NCBI RefSeq assembly: GCF_900055185.1
Contig: NZ_FIZX01000001.1
Location: 310,001-374,000, forward strand
Direction: 5' to 3'
Source of the DNA: Grimontia celer
GTDB taxonomy: Bacteria > Pseudomonadota > Gammaproteobacteria > Enterobacterales > Vibrionaceae
Length of the DNA: 64,000 nt
Each line of letters opens with the position of its first letter. Positions within the stretch are counted from its first letter, which is position 1. Positions 23,907 to 33,246 of this stretch are shown piece by piece. Position numbers and translations under genes: made by a program. Below the pieces are notes generated by a model. That model saw nothing but the letters and a program-made list of their open reading frames with translations, was not told the DNA's origin and ran no database searches.

Positions 23907-24887
23907 TTACTTTGCTTTTCGCTGCTCTGCCTTCTTCGCCAGCTTTTCATTTCTGCGCTGGGTAATGATTTGGTCTGCTTCGCCGCCAACGTGAATTTCG
24001 CCGCGCGCTCTAGATAGCTGCACTTGCTTTTCACGTTCACGGAAACGGGCTTTTTGCTCGTCGGTATGTTTGTCGATGCACTTAGGGCAACTGACGCCTT
24101 GCTCGAACGCTTCAGACTGCATGTCTTCTTCGGTGATAGGCAAACGGCAGGCGTTACACATGGCGTAACCGCTTTTTTCAAGCTGATGGTTTACTGCCAC
24201 TCGGCCATCAAATACGTAGCAATCGCCTTCCCATAAGCTCTCTTCCTGTGGCACTTCTTCCAGGTATTTCAGAATACCGCCTTCCAGATGGTAAACCTCT
24301 TCAAAGCCTTGCTCTTTCATGTAAGCGGTCGACTTTTCACAGCGAATCCCGCCTGTACAGAACATGGCGACCTTCTTGTGTTTGGACGGGTCCATATTTT
24401 GGGCGACGTATTCCGGAAACTCGCGGAAGGTGTCGGTTTTTGGGTTAGCCGCGTTCTTGAAGGTGCCGATTTCGATTTCGTAATCGTTGCGGGTGTCCAC
24501 CACAAACACTTCCGGATCAGAAATCAGATCGTTCCAGTCTTCAGGCTTCACATAGGTCCCGACCACATGGCGTGGGTCGATGCCTTCTACACCCAAAGTG
24601 ACGATCTCTTTCTTAAGTTTCACCTTGGTGCGGTTGAATGGCTGGTTTTCGTCGAATGACTCTTTGTAGACGGTATCAGCAAGGCGAGGGTCTTTCTTAA
24701 GCCATGCCAACAGGGTGTCGATACCTTCGCGTGTGGAGGCGACGGTGCCGTTAATCCCCTCGTTCGCCAGCAGTAAGGTGCCGCGAATTTCATTTTTCTC
24801 CATTAGCGCCTTCAATGGCTCACGGAGTTCCACATAATCTTCAAGGCGCACAAATTTGTACAGTGCGCATACAACGTATTGATTCAT
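23907..24887 (-). CDS. trhO: tRNA uridine(34) hydroxylase TrhO (YceA)
   Basis: A 326-residue rhodanese-domain protein that hydroxylates U34 of certain tRNAs to 5-hydroxyuridine, using prephenate-independent oxygen chemistry. The N-terminal acylphosphatase-like region includes [13 protein letters not shown], the central rhodanese loop is [10 protein letters not shown] with Cys177 and Cys183, and the C-terminus has a zinc-like CNACRLP...CPKC pattern. I use the ATG at 24887 with GGAAGAT upstream and not the ATG four codons earlier. It marks the return to conserved backbone after the island. Confidence 0.95.
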   Translation of the reverse strand: MNQYVVCALYKFVRLEDYVELREPLKALMEKNEIRGTLLLANEGINGTVASTREGIDTLLAWLKKDPRLADTVYKESFDENQPFNRTKVKLKKEIVTLGVEGIDPRHVVGTYVKPEDWNDLISDPEVFVVDTRNDYEIEIGTFKNAANPKTDTFREFPEYVAQNMDPSKHKKVAMFCTGGIRCEKSTAYMKEQGFEEVYHLEGGILKYLEEVPQEESLWEGDCYVFDGRVAVNHQLEKSGYAMCNACRLPITEEDMQSEAFEQGVSCPKCIDKHTDEQKARFREREKQVQLSRARGEIHVGGEADQIITQRRNEKLAKKAEQRKAK

Positions 24888-25059
24888 TTTATCTTCCATT
24901 TAGCGGGCTGGAGCGTAAATCCAGAGCTTCCTTAGTTAGGCGATTGAAGTATAGCGAAGCAAGATAAGGCTAAATACGGATAGAAAGTGTGGTTACATGG
25001 TTCTCCGTGAGTGTTCGGGAATCATTTGCCTTCATCAGTCACCAAACGCGCTGGCAGTT

Positions 25060-26052
25060 TTAGCGTGTATTTATCTGATACGAGGACACATAAATGTCTG
25101 CTTCAATGCTCAGCTGTTCGCCTGACTCCTCAAGCTTTGCCTCCACATTCTCAAATGCATTCTCGCCGCCGAAGGCTTTGGTCAGCTTTGAGTAACGGTT
25201 AGTGGAAGAGAACAGTACGTGAGCGAGTTGCTCGGCGGTCACTTCCAAACTAACGGTCTCTTTTTTCACGGCCAGTTCATTGAATTGCTGAACATCACTG
25301 AAGTTGATGGCGTGGTCATAGTCAGACGGGCTCGCTTGCATCTTGATACCGAGTGATTCCATGACTGGGTTTAAATGCACTTCAAAATCGTAGACCACCA
25401 CCCAGGCTTTCTGGCGACAAACCCGCTTGAGCTCTTGAACCAAAGCATCGGACTTTGCATAAGAGAGTGAACCTGCAAACGTCACTATATCGACAGATTT
25501 CTCTTCAAGAGGAAGGTTTTCGCCCGAGCCCACACAGTAGCGAATGAGTTCTGTTGGTTCAGCCTGTCCAATCATAGACTCGCTAGGGTCGATACCAATG
25601 ACGGATTCGCAATGACGACTTAAGGCAACGGATGACACGCCAGTCCCACAGCCGATATCCAATCCGCATGCGAATAGTTGGCTCTCAGGTAAGGCAGTTT
25701 TCAGAATGAGTTGGTGCAGAGGCGGTCTGTAAGCCGCGTAGTGTTTGGAAATGTTGTCGTTGTATTGGTCACTCATTTGCGGCTCCACATTGTTTTCTTG
25801 TAATCGGATATAGGTAGGAATTTCCATGCGTTCATTAAGAGCTGCCAAGGGAGATGCTGCCATAGATTTCGAATACTCAGTATCAACAACTTGCTTGAGT
25901 TCTTCATAGCTGACGCCGAAAAAACGCGCGGCTTTCATCAATCCATTGAGGTAATGACGCTTTTCTATTTTCCGCTGCGAGTCTGTTTGATGAATGTGGT
26001 AGTAGCTTGAAAACTCACGACTGAGATAAGTGAAAAATGCTGCCTTTTCCAT
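25060..26052 (-). CDS. SAM-dependent methyltransferase with an extra N-terminal domain
   Basis: A 330-residue protein. Residues 93-330 are a class I methyltransferase: GLDIGCGTG at 130-138 binds SAM, GIDPSESMI follows, and SVDIVTFAGSLSY is motif III. Residues 1-92 (MEKAAFFTYLSREFSS...) are a helical extension I do not recognise. Met93, at 25776, begins the sequence typical of methyltransferases (ISKHYAAYRPP) and has GGAG 7 bases upstream, so an internal start could yield a free methyltransferase. The substrate is unknown. Confidence 0.75.
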   Translation of the reverse strand: MEKAAFFTYLSREFSSYYHIHQTDSQRKIEKRHYLNGLMKAARFFGVSYEELKQVVDTEYSKSMAASPLAALNERMEIPTYIRLQENNVEPQMSDQYNDNISKHYAAYRPPLHQLILKTALPESQLFACGLDIGCGTGVSSVALSRHCESVIGIDPSESMIGQAEPTELIRYCVGSGENLPLEEKSVDIVTFAGSLSYAKSDALVQELKRVCRQKAWVVVYDFEVHLNPVMESLGIKMQASPSDYDHAINFSDVQQFNELAVKKETVSLEVTAEQLAHVLFSSTNRYSKLTKAFGGENAFENVEAKLEESGEQLSIEADIYVSSYQINTR

Positions 26053-26245
26053 GTGTAACGCTCTGATTTTACTATCTGGCAAGATTGTATTTTCAAACCA
26101 AAAACGCAGATAGAAAAAGCGGATGAAAAGGTGGCTATCTCCACAGATATTTAGCGCAACTCTAAATCAAAAGACAAAGCCTGACGTGGCGCATTGTTAT
26201 TGTGCTGAGTCTATATCCTCATCGATTTTTCTGAAGGACAAGAAA

Positions 26246-26845
26246 ATGGGCTTTTCACTTTCCTGGGTGGCGGTTAAAACCGAAAACCAAGATGCAGTAT
26301 TGGAAACGTTAGGATTCGCGGCAACGACAGAGACTGACGAGTATTTTGAATCAGACTTGGCAGGTGTTGTTTTGCGGGATGATTGGTATCTGGTGGTTGG
26401 GCAAGGGTCGAACAACCTCATCATTGCCAAAGAGTCGCTGGCTGACCTTTCTCGCATCGGCATGGTCATCGCCTGTTCGGTAGAGGAGCATGTCATGGTG
26501 TCTTCTGCTGAGTGTTGGTTCGCTGGTGAGAAGCGTTGGCAGGTGACGCATAATGCGCAGGAAAGCCTCATGAACCTGACAGCAGAAGGGCAATTACCCG
26601 CGAGATTTGAGACGTTGAAAGCGCAGTATCTGGCCGATCAAGAAGAAGATAGTGGAGAGTCGGCTGATGTCGACCATGTTTTTGAAGTCCCATTGGCCTT
26701 AGCCAGCACGCTAGTGGGTTTCAAACATGATGAAGATTGCAGCGACGTGTTTGCCGCTGGTCTGCCTGTGGTGCTTTCGGGCAGCCATGAGTCAGAAGCG
26801 ACTTTCACTTTTGAAATCAAAAAGCCATGGTGGAAGTTTTGGTGA
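26246..26845 (+). CDS. Hypothetical protein ending in a tryptophan-rich tail
   Basis: A 199-residue soluble acidic protein, not recognised. It begins MGFSLSWVAVKTENQDAVLETLGF and ends KKPWWKFW. Two hydrophobic beta-like halves (YLVVGQGSNNLIIAKESL and FEVPLALASTLVGFKHD) suggest an alpha/beta fold. GAAGGA lies 8 bases before the ATG at 26246; the upstream open frame has no start support. It is divergent from the methyltransferase gene and 165 bases before the RecQ-family gene. Confidence 0.65.
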   Translation: MGFSLSWVAVKTENQDAVLETLGFAATTETDEYFESDLAGVVLRDDWYLVVGQGSNNLIIAKESLADLSRIGMVIACSVEEHVMVSSAECWFAGEKRWQVTHNAQESLMNLTAEGQLPARFETLKAQYLADQEEDSGESADVDHVFEVPLALASTLVGFKHDEDCSDVFAAGLPVVLSGSHESEATFTFEIKKPWWKFW

Positions 26846-27010
26846 TAGCTTCCTCAATCTTGGCATGATTTTTATGCGTTTTTCTGGCAATTGGATGATG
26901 CTGCTTGATTGGTTTTCACCCGAAACCGGAGCGTGCTCGGTCTAAACGGTGTTTGCACTCGAAGCATAGGGTTGCGCAGTGTAGACTGCTCGCAGAACTG
27001 ACCCGATGAC

Positions 27011-28996
27011 ATGAGGCACATGATGCAAGCATCTTCGCAAGCTAAGAATGCGTACTTGAACACACTCCAAACGGTTTTTGGCTTTGAGAGCTTACGCGGT
27101 GGTCAGCAGAATGTGGTCGAAAGGGTATTAGCGGGGCATTCCTGTGCCGCAATCTTTCCAACAGGTTCGGGAAAATCTCTCTGTTACCAGCTTCCTGCGC
27201 TTCATCTTCCTCACCTGACTTTGGTGATTTCTCCGCTACTTGCGCTGATGAAAGACCAGCTCGATTTTCTGGGCGGAAAGGGCATTGCTGCCGCCTCGAT
27301 TGATTCTTCCCTGACTTATGACGAATCGCGCGAAGTGATGCGTTCGGTGAAAGCAGGTGAAACCAAAATCCTGATGATTTCCGTCGAGCGTTTGAAGAAC
27401 GAGCGTTTCCGTCAGTTTATTTCCTCGGTGCCGATTTCTCTGCTGGTGGTGGACGAAGCGCACTGTATTTCAGAATGGGGGCATAACTTCCGCCCTGATT
27501 ACCTGAAGCTGCCGGCTTACCGCACCCAGCTCAATATTCCTCAAGTATTGCTTCTCACCGCGACGGCAACGCCGCAGGTTATCGAAGACATGCGCAATAA
27601 GTTCGGCATCGCCCCTGAGAATGTCGAGGTAACGGGTTTTTATCGTCAGAATCTGGATCTCAACGTGCTTCCTTGTGCGGAAGAGCAAAAAGACGAGGCG
27701 TTACTTAGCTTGATGCAGAGCGTGGCGCTTCCTCAGCCCACTATTGTTTACGTCACCTTGCAGCAAACCGCCGAGAGTGTGGCAAGTAAACTCAGAGCCG
27801 CTGGCGTCGCCTCGCAGGCTTACCACGCTGGCATGGCGAGTGATGATCGCCAGCGCATTCAAAACGCTTTTATGCGTGGAGAAATCAACTGCATTGTGGC
27901 GACGATTGCATTCGGCATGGGCGTAGATAAAGCAGATATACGTGCGGTGATTCACTACGATTTGCCGAAATCGGTGGAGAACTACAGTCAGGAAATCGGT
28001 CGGGCAGGGCGTGATGGCTTGCCGTCGGTCTGTTCTGTACTGGCCAACCGCGAGTCGGTCAGTGTCTTGGAAAACTTTGTGTATGGTGACACACCGGATT
28101 TGATCGCTATTCGCACCGTGATTGATGAGATTGGCTCGACACCTGCGGGTAGACCATGGGAAGTGATGCTGACCCGCCTTTCCAAAGAATCCAATGTGCG
28201 CCAATTGCCACTCAAAACCTTGCTGGTTTACCTCGAGCTTGCTGGCATCATCGAGCCGCAGTTCAGTTACTTCGCCGATTACCGCTTCAAAATGCTGGTG
28301 GAACCTGAGCAGGTATTGAACCAGTTTGAAGGCGAGAGAAGACAATTTGTTGAAGCGATTTTCCAATGTTCACCAAAATCCCGCACCTGGCATAGCGTGG
28401 ACTTTGATGCGCTTTGGCAGGGCTACAGCGCGGAAAGAAAGCGTGCTGTTACTGCGCTGGATTACTTCGCTGACAAAGGCTGGATTGAGCTTGAAAGCAA
28501 GCAGATGATGGACGTTTACCGCGTTACTCAGCTTGAGGCGTGTCAGGGCGAGAAAGCAGCGCAGTTGAGCGAGCAGATGCATCAACTTTTCCTCACCAAA
28601 GAAGCGTCGGAAATCAACCGCGTGGAAGCCATGCTGTCGCTGTTTGAAACTGACACCTGTTTGAGTCATCGCTTGGCAGCGTATTTTGCTGACCAACATG
28701 CGCCAGCGCAGTGTGGGCATTGCTCTGTGTGTCGTGGCAATGTTGCATTGTTACCAAAAGCCAGTGCTCAGGCAGAGCTGGCTGCTGCTGAGTTGCAGCG
28801 TCTGATCCAGCCTTTGCTTGACGCCGCTGCGAAAGACGGCACACAAGTCTCGGCAGAGGCGGCGACAAGGTTCCTGTGTGGCATTGCAACGCCACTGACC
28901 GGACGTTTACGCGCCGGAAAAATGGAAGGGTTCGGCAAGCTGGCTGCGTATCCGTTTGCTCAGGTGAAAGCGCAGGTTTCAGCGATAGGTGATTAA
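27011..28996 (+). CDS. RecQ-family ATP-dependent DNA helicase
   Basis: A 661-residue superfamily 2 helicase. Motifs in order: FGFESLRGGQQ (Q-like motif 0), PTGSGKS (Walker A), LLALMKDQ (Ia), VVDEAHCISEWGHNFRPDY (DEAH plus aromatic loop), LTATATPQV (III), IVYVTLQQTAE (IV), FGMGVDKADIR (V), YSQEIGRAGRDG (VI). A degenerate zinc cluster ends in CGHCSVC. A canonical HRDC domain is not evident in the tail, so this is probably a paralogue of housekeeping RecQ. The start is uncertain among ATGs at 27011 and 27020-27023; none has a good ribosome binding site. Confidence 0.9.
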   Translation: MRHMMQASSQAKNAYLNTLQTVFGFESLRGGQQNVVERVLAGHSCAAIFPTGSGKSLCYQLPALHLPHLTLVISPLLALMKDQLDFLGGKGIAAASIDSSLTYDESREVMRSVKAGETKILMISVERLKNERFRQFISSVPISLLVVDEAHCISEWGHNFRPDYLKLPAYRTQLNIPQVLLLTATATPQVIEDMRNKFGIAPENVEVTGFYRQNLDLNVLPCAEEQKDEALLSLMQSVALPQPTIVYVTLQQTAESVASKLRAAGVASQAYHAGMASDDRQRIQNAFMRGEINCIVATIAFGMGVDKADIRAVIHYDLPKSVENYSQEIGRAGRDGLPSVCSVLANRESVSVLENFVYGDTPDLIAIRTVIDEIGSTPAGRPWEVMLTRLSKESNVRQLPLKTLLVYLELAGIIEPQFSYFADYRFKMLVEPEQVLNQFEGERRQFVEAIFQCSPKSRTWHSVDFDALWQGYSAERKRAVTALDYFADKGWIELESKQMMDVYRVTQLEACQGEKAAQLSEQMHQLFLTKEASEINRVEAMLSLFETDTCLSHRLAAYFADQHAPAQCGHCSVCRGNVALLPKASAQAELAAAELQRLIQPLLDAAAKDGTQVSAEAATRFLCGIATPLTGRLRAGKMEGFGKLAAYPFAQVKAQVSAIGD

Positions 28997-29079
28997 CCCG
29001 TTTGGAGGTGCGCCGAATCTGGCTTAAATGGTATGATTCGGCCAATAATTCGGGAAATAGCGCCCGCTACGGAGTCAAC

Positions 29080-29601
29080 ATGGCAAAACTATCCCTACAA
29101 GAGCAGATGCTTCAAGCTGGTCTTATCGACAAAAAGAAAATGAAGAAGGCTGGTAAGAGCTCGAAGAAATCGCGCACGCTGGCAAAAGAAGCCAAAGCCG
29201 CCGTTGAAGAAAAGCGCGCTGCGCAGGTGGCGCAAGATCAGGAGCTGAACCGTCAGAAGCAGCAGGAAGCCGAGAAAAAGGCGATTGCAGCGCAGGTGAA
29301 GCAACTGGTTGAGATGAACAAGATTGACCGCAAAGACGGCGATATTGGCTACAACTTTACTGACGGCACGCTGGTGAAGAAGATTTATGTCGACAAAGCG
29401 ACCCAAGACCAACTGGTGAATGGTCGTTTGGCGATTGCCCGCGACGGTGAAGGTTATGCGATTGTCCCTGGTGTGGTGGCGGACAAAATTGTTCAGCGAG
29501 ATGAAAACACTATCGTGCTGAATAACACGGTGGATGAGCAGGCGATGGACGAAGACGATCCATACGCAGACTTCAAGATCCCTGATGATCTGATGTGGTA
29601 A
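29080..29601 (+). CDS. DUF2058 (YaiL-like) protein
   Basis: A 173-residue cytosolic protein. The first 75 residues are rich in Lys, Ala, Glu and Gln and should form a long coiled coil (KKKMKKAGKSSKK ... RQKQQEAEKKAIAAQ in pieces). The C-terminal half is the DUF2058 core with NDIGYNFTD-like GDIGYNFTDGTLVKKIYV. Function is not established; E. coli YaiL is nucleoid or ribosome associated in some datasets. GGAG lies 6 bases before the ATG at 29080; the frame open upstream is not used. Confidence 0.85.
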   Translation: MAKLSLQEQMLQAGLIDKKKMKKAGKSSKKSRTLAKEAKAAVEEKRAAQVAQDQELNRQKQQEAEKKAIAAQVKQLVEMNKIDRKDGDIGYNFTDGTLVKKIYVDKATQDQLVNGRLAIARDGEGYAIVPGVVADKIVQRDENTIVLNNTVDEQAMDEDDPYADFKIPDDLMW

Positions 29602-29624
29602 GCACAGTCTGTTGATTAGAAAAG

Positions 29625-29660
29625 AAAAAGCCCTGTCTCCGGACAGGGCTTTTTGCTTTT
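29625..29660 (+). terminator. Terminator of the DUF2058 gene
   Basis: AAAAAGCCCTGTC (29625-29637) pairs with GACAGGGCTTTTT (29642-29654), 4-nt loop, then GCTTTT. The symmetric A/T runs allow use from both sides. Confidence 0.9.
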
Positions 29661-29703
29661 ATACCAATCACAGTAGGTAGCAGATACTTACTACGATTGG
29701 TAT
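29661..29703. repeat. Dispersed ATACCAATC palindromic repeat
   Basis: ATACCAATC (29661-29669) and GATTGGTAT (29695-29703) are perfect 9-bp inverted arms enclosing a partly self-complementary 25-nt centre. Related TATACCAA fragments occur near 3627 and 16574. Such elements are common between genes in Vibrionaceae. Confidence 0.6.
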
Positions 29704-30530
29704 TAGCTGGTGGCTTCCGCAGGCCGTTTTTTCTTGCGGTTTCTCGGGTGATTCACCGGCACAGCGGACAGCAGTGTTTGGGTGTATTCATGTTGCGGAT
29801 CGGCATACAGCGCTTTTGCGTTTCCGTATTCCACCATGTTGCCGAAATACATCACCGCGACGTTATCCGACACCTGACGCACCACAGAAAGGTCGTGGGA
29901 GATGAATATCATCGCCAGGTTCATTTCCTGTTGCAGCTCTAATAGCAGGTTCAGGATTTGCGCCTGCACAGATACATCCAGTGCGGAGACGGATTCATCA
30001 CAAATCAGTAGCTTGGGCTTCAACGCAATCGCTCTGGCAATGCCGATACGCTGGCGCTGACCGCCGGAAAACTCATGGGGATAACGGCTGGCGGCTTCTA
30101 CTGGCAAGCCAACTTTTACTAAGAGTTCCTCTACCCACTGTTTACGCTCTGCGCGGGTGCCGATGTTATGGATCTCGAAAGGCTCTTCCAGAATCATGCC
30201 CACGGTGTGGCGCTGATTAAGGGATTCCAGCGGATCCTGAAACACGATTTGCATCTCTTTACGAAGCGGACGCATCGCACGCGGGCTGAGGTCTGTGATG
30301 TCTTTGCCTTCAAAGAATATCTTTCCACCTGTTGGCTCATAAAGCTTTAGGATGGTGCGCCCAAGGGTGCTTTTTCCACAGCCAGATTCGCCGACCAAAC
30401 CTAGGGTTTCGCCACGTTTCACGCTGAAGGAAACGCCATCCACCGCTTTGATGGTGTAGCCCTTTTTGAAAATACCTTTGCCGGAAACGAAGTGTTTGCA
30501 AAGGTTGTCGATTCTTAGCAACTCTTCCAT
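29703..30530 (-). CDS. Peptide ABC transporter ATP-binding protein (OppF/DppF type)
   Basis: A 275-residue ATPase: Walker [10 protein letters not shown], signature FSGGQRQR, Walker [14 protein letters not shown]-loop ISHDL, plus the oligopeptide-family tail ending in the Y-T-x-x-L-L-S-A-V-P motif ([11 protein letters not shown]). It ends a five-gene minus-strand operon: two permeases, a solute-binding protein, then the two ATPases with 2-base spacing between them. In E. coli YejF both ATPase halves are fused; here they are separate proteins that should heterodimerise. Confidence 0.92.
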   Translation of the reverse strand: MEELLRIDNLCKHFVSGKGIFKKGYTIKAVDGVSFSVKRGETLGLVGESGCGKSTLGRTILKLYEPTGGKIFFEGKDITDLSPRAMRPLRKEMQIVFQDPLESLNQRHTVGMILEEPFEIHNIGTRAERKQWVEELLVKVGLPVEAASRYPHEFSGGQRQRIGIARAIALKPKLLICDESVSALDVSVQAQILNLLLELQQEMNLAMIFISHDLSVVRQVSDNVAVMYFGNMVEYGNAKALYADPQHEYTQTLLSAVPVNHPRNRKKKRPAEATS

Positions 30531-30532
30531 GT

Positions 30533-31396
30533 TTAACCTCGAAATTCCGGAAACAGCGCAGGGTCGATCTCAGGGATATCGATCAACTGCTTGGGTTCGG
30601 TGGTCAAATCCGGCATCAGGCCGAGTAAGCGCTTGGTATACGGGTGCTGAGGATTATCAAACAGATCGAAAACGTCTGCATTTTCAACGATTTTCCCACC
30701 ATACATCACCGCCACGTCGTCACAGATTTCCGCGACTACGCCCAAATCGTGGGTGATGAATATCATCGCCATACCGGTTTCTTCCTGCAGGTCATTCATC
30801 AGGTCGAGAATGGAGGCTTGAACGGTCACATCCAGCGCAGTCGTTGGCTCGTCACAGATCAGAATATCGGGTCTGCAGGCCAATGCCATCGCAATCATCA
30901 CACGTTGTCGCATGCCGCCAGAAAGGTTATGCGGGTATTCATTGAGCCGCTTTTCCGGCATTGGAATTTTGACTTTTTCCAGCATTTCAAGGGCGGCAGC
31001 CTGTTGCGCTTTCTTGCTCATCTCCGGGTTGTGGAGCGCCAGCACTTCGGTCAGCTGCTTGCCAATGGAATGCACCGGATTCAGTGCGGTCATGGGATCC
31101 TGAAATATCATGGAAATCCGGTTACCGCGCATTTGGTACATTTCTTCCGGCGGCAGGCTGACTAAGTCGGTGCCACGATAGAGGATCTCGCCGGCGGTGA
31201 CCTGCCCATAAGGCTTGGGCAGCAAGCCCATGATGGACATGGCAGTGACGCTTTTACCACTGCCTGATTCACCGACCAAACCTAGGGTTCTGCCTCCCAT
31301 GACATCGAAATTCACGCCGTGGAGAATTTTCACCACGCCGTCATCGGTGGTGAATTCTGTTTCTAATCCGCGGACGCTGAGAACCGGTTCCGTCAT
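30533..31396 (-). CDS. Peptide ABC transporter ATP-binding protein (OppD/DppD type)
   Basis: A 287-residue ATPase: Walker A GESGSGKSV, signature LSGGMRQR, Walker B ILICDEPTTALD, H-loop FITHDLG. The reading frame starts at a TTG at 31429 inside the upstream gene; I use the ATG at 31396 with AGGAAAG just before it, ten bases after the binding-protein stop. It pairs with the following ATPase to energise the YejB/YejE-like permeases. Confidence 0.9.
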   Translation of the reverse strand: MTEPVLSVRGLETEFTTDDGVVKILHGVNFDVMGGRTLGLVGESGSGKSVTAMSIMGLLPKPYGQVTAGEILYRGTDLVSLPPEEMYQMRGNRISMIFQDPMTALNPVHSIGKQLTEVLALHNPEMSKKAQQAAALEMLEKVKIPMPEKRLNEYPHNLSGGMRQRVMIAMALACRPDILICDEPTTALDVTVQASILDLMNDLQEETGMAMIFITHDLGVVAEICDDVAVMYGGKIVENADVFDLFDNPQHPYTKRLLGLMPDLTTEPKQLIDIPEIDPALFPEFRG

Positions 31397-31406
31397 CTTT
31401 CCTGCC

Positions 31407-33233
31407 TTATCGCTTGTAGCGATCGTCAATCACTGTCACGGGTTCAAATGCTTTGCCATCGTCCATGGCTTTGAGCGTTTCTTTTTTCACATCTGAATCA
31501 ATCCAGAAGGTGCTCAAGCCATAAATGCGGCCAACGGTGAACAGATAATCCATTCTTTTCTGCATTGGGTTTTCCGGGTACTGCATCCAGCGCCAGTAGC
31601 CTTGACGACTCCACGGCAGGATGTAGCTAGGAACGACGACAGACGCATCTTGGATAATGCGTTGGATTTCATGAGCCAATTGCTGTTTTTTGGTCAGGTC
31701 AAACTCAGATCGGTATTGGGTGATCAATTCATCCAGCTCTGGTGTGCTGAAGTTATTGAAGTTATTGGTTTGCGGCTTATTCGCGTTATCAGAGTGGAAG
31801 TATTCCCAGTATCCAGGGATCTCTTTTGCACTCATGTTGATGAAGGCTAATTGGTGCTTTTTCTCCGACATGTATTTGAAGCCGGTAGCGCCATCAATCA
31901 ATTTGAGTTGGAAATCGAGTCCGGCCAGTTTCGCTTGCTCTTTGAGATAAGCCATGCGTGGTGTCCAGGATGGGTATGGGTAGACCAATTCGAAAGACAG
32001 GCGCTCTCCTTTGTCGTTGACGCGCACCCCGTCGCCACCCACGCTGTCAAAGCCAGCTTTCGAAAAGTGGGAAATCGCTAACTCCGCATCGAAGGCAGGC
32101 GGCGTTGCTCCTTCCCAAGAGTATTTTCCGTTACCTGATCCTGTGGCGTGTGGCTTACGGGAATAGTCTCCGCGGATCAGCTTTTCAATCAAACCGTCCA
32201 TGTCGGTGGCATGCATGATGCCGCGACGGATATTGATGTCACCCAATAGCGGTTGAGCGGTGTTGAGCCACAATCCCCCTGCACCTTGAGGTACTTCGTT
32301 AAAGCCCCAGAAACGATGAACATAGCCTTTTTGGTAGACTTCGCCATCTGTCTTTTCATGCCATACTTCTGGCAAGGTCAGCTCGAATACATCCAGCTTG
32401 CCTTTTTCAAAATGTTGGCGGGCCAGATCCTGGTCTCTGATCACTGTGAAGCGAATTTTGTCGACGTTATAGCGGTTCTGATAGTACTTGTTTTCGTAAC
32501 CCCACCAATCGTCACCGACGTGTTTCAGCGTCAGGCTCTTACCCTTCTTAATCTTGTCGACAAAGTATGGGCTTGCTGTCGGCTCTGCTTTGAAGTTGTA
32601 TTTACGGACATAGTTATCGTCCATACCGTCGCCGTTTTTGTCTTTCCCTCGGCTGAAAAAGTGCGCTGGCTTGGGGTTCAGGCCACTGACTGTCAGCATT
32701 AACTCTTCCTGGTTTTTCTCTTCTACCGTACTAACGGCAAGAGTGTGGTCGTCGATTTTCACTACTTCGGCAATGGTGTTAGTGAAGTAGTCGTTGTAGT
32801 AGGGCGCAACAATGTCTTTGGAACGGTAGAACGTGAGCATAAATTCGAAGTCGCTTGCCGTGATGGCTTTGCCGTCGTTCCACATTGCGTCTGGATTGAG
32901 TTTGAAATAGACCGTTTTGTTGTCGCCAGCAAATGCCCATTCGGTGGCAATGTCAGGTATCCAGTTCAAGGTGTCAGGGTGGCGTGTGACCAGTCCCGGC
33001 ACTTCATCGAGGAAGTAAGTGCGTAAGCCTGAGTTTGAGTCTGGCCCCACGGTGCGAAGCGTGAGGGGGAAGCTGGCGAGGTGAGTGCGCAATGTCCCGC
33101 CACGCTTGGCTTGGTCAGACGCAAATACCGGATCGTCCCAGTTTGTCTGCCAGTCAAGGTTGGCAGGAAGTTCGGCGGCTTGCGCGGTGAAAGCGAGTGC
33201 GCTTAAAGCGGCGAGTGTGGTCAATTTAAACAT
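31407..33233 (-). CDS. Periplasmic peptide-binding protein, SBP family 5 (YejA-like)
   Basis: A 608-residue periplasmic binding protein. The signal peptide ends A-Q-A at residue 19. The mature protein shows family 5 features: GGTLRTHL near the N-terminus, MWNDGKAITASDFEF (the conserved W-x-D-G-x-x-x-T-A-x-D-F), and WLNTAQPLLGDINIRRGIMHA in pieces. No lipobox is present. Length and permease context fit YejA, which in enterobacteria delivers peptides including microcin C. GGAAGTGACC precedes the ATG at 33233. The ligand is probably an oligopeptide. Confidence 0.9.
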   Translation of the reverse strand: MFKLTTLAALSALAFTAQAAELPANLDWQTNWDDPVFASDQAKRGGTLRTHLASFPLTLRTVGPDSNSGLRTYFLDEVPGLVTRHPDTLNWIPDIATEWAFAGDNKTVYFKLNPDAMWNDGKAITASDFEFMLTFYRSKDIVAPYYNDYFTNTIAEVVKIDDHTLAVSTVEEKNQEELMLTVSGLNPKPAHFFSRGKDKNGDGMDDNYVRKYNFKAEPTASPYFVDKIKKGKSLTLKHVGDDWWGYENKYYQNRYNVDKIRFTVIRDQDLARQHFEKGKLDVFELTLPEVWHEKTDGEVYQKGYVHRFWGFNEVPQGAGGLWLNTAQPLLGDINIRRGIMHATDMDGLIEKLIRGDYSRKPHATGSGNGKYSWEGATPPAFDAELAISHFSKAGFDSVGGDGVRVNDKGERLSFELVYPYPSWTPRMAYLKEQAKLAGLDFQLKLIDGATGFKYMSEKKHQLAFINMSAKEIPGYWEYFHSDNANKPQTNNFNNFSTPELDELITQYRSEFDLTKKQQLAHEIQRIIQDASVVVPSYILPWSRQGYWRWMQYPENPMQKRMDYLFTVGRIYGLSTFWIDSDVKKETLKAMDDGKAFEPVTVIDDRYKR

Positions 33234-33246
33234 GGTCACTTCCTTG

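Noticed and set aside
27701-28366. Minus-strand frame of 221 codons inside the RecQ-family gene
   Set aside because: Antisense to helicase motifs IV-VI, which are clearly under selection; no family resemblance.
29661-29703. ATACCAATC palindrome as a second terminator of the DUF2058 gene
   Set aside because: It has no T-run after either arm and a strong terminator already precedes it; it fits a dispersed repeat better.
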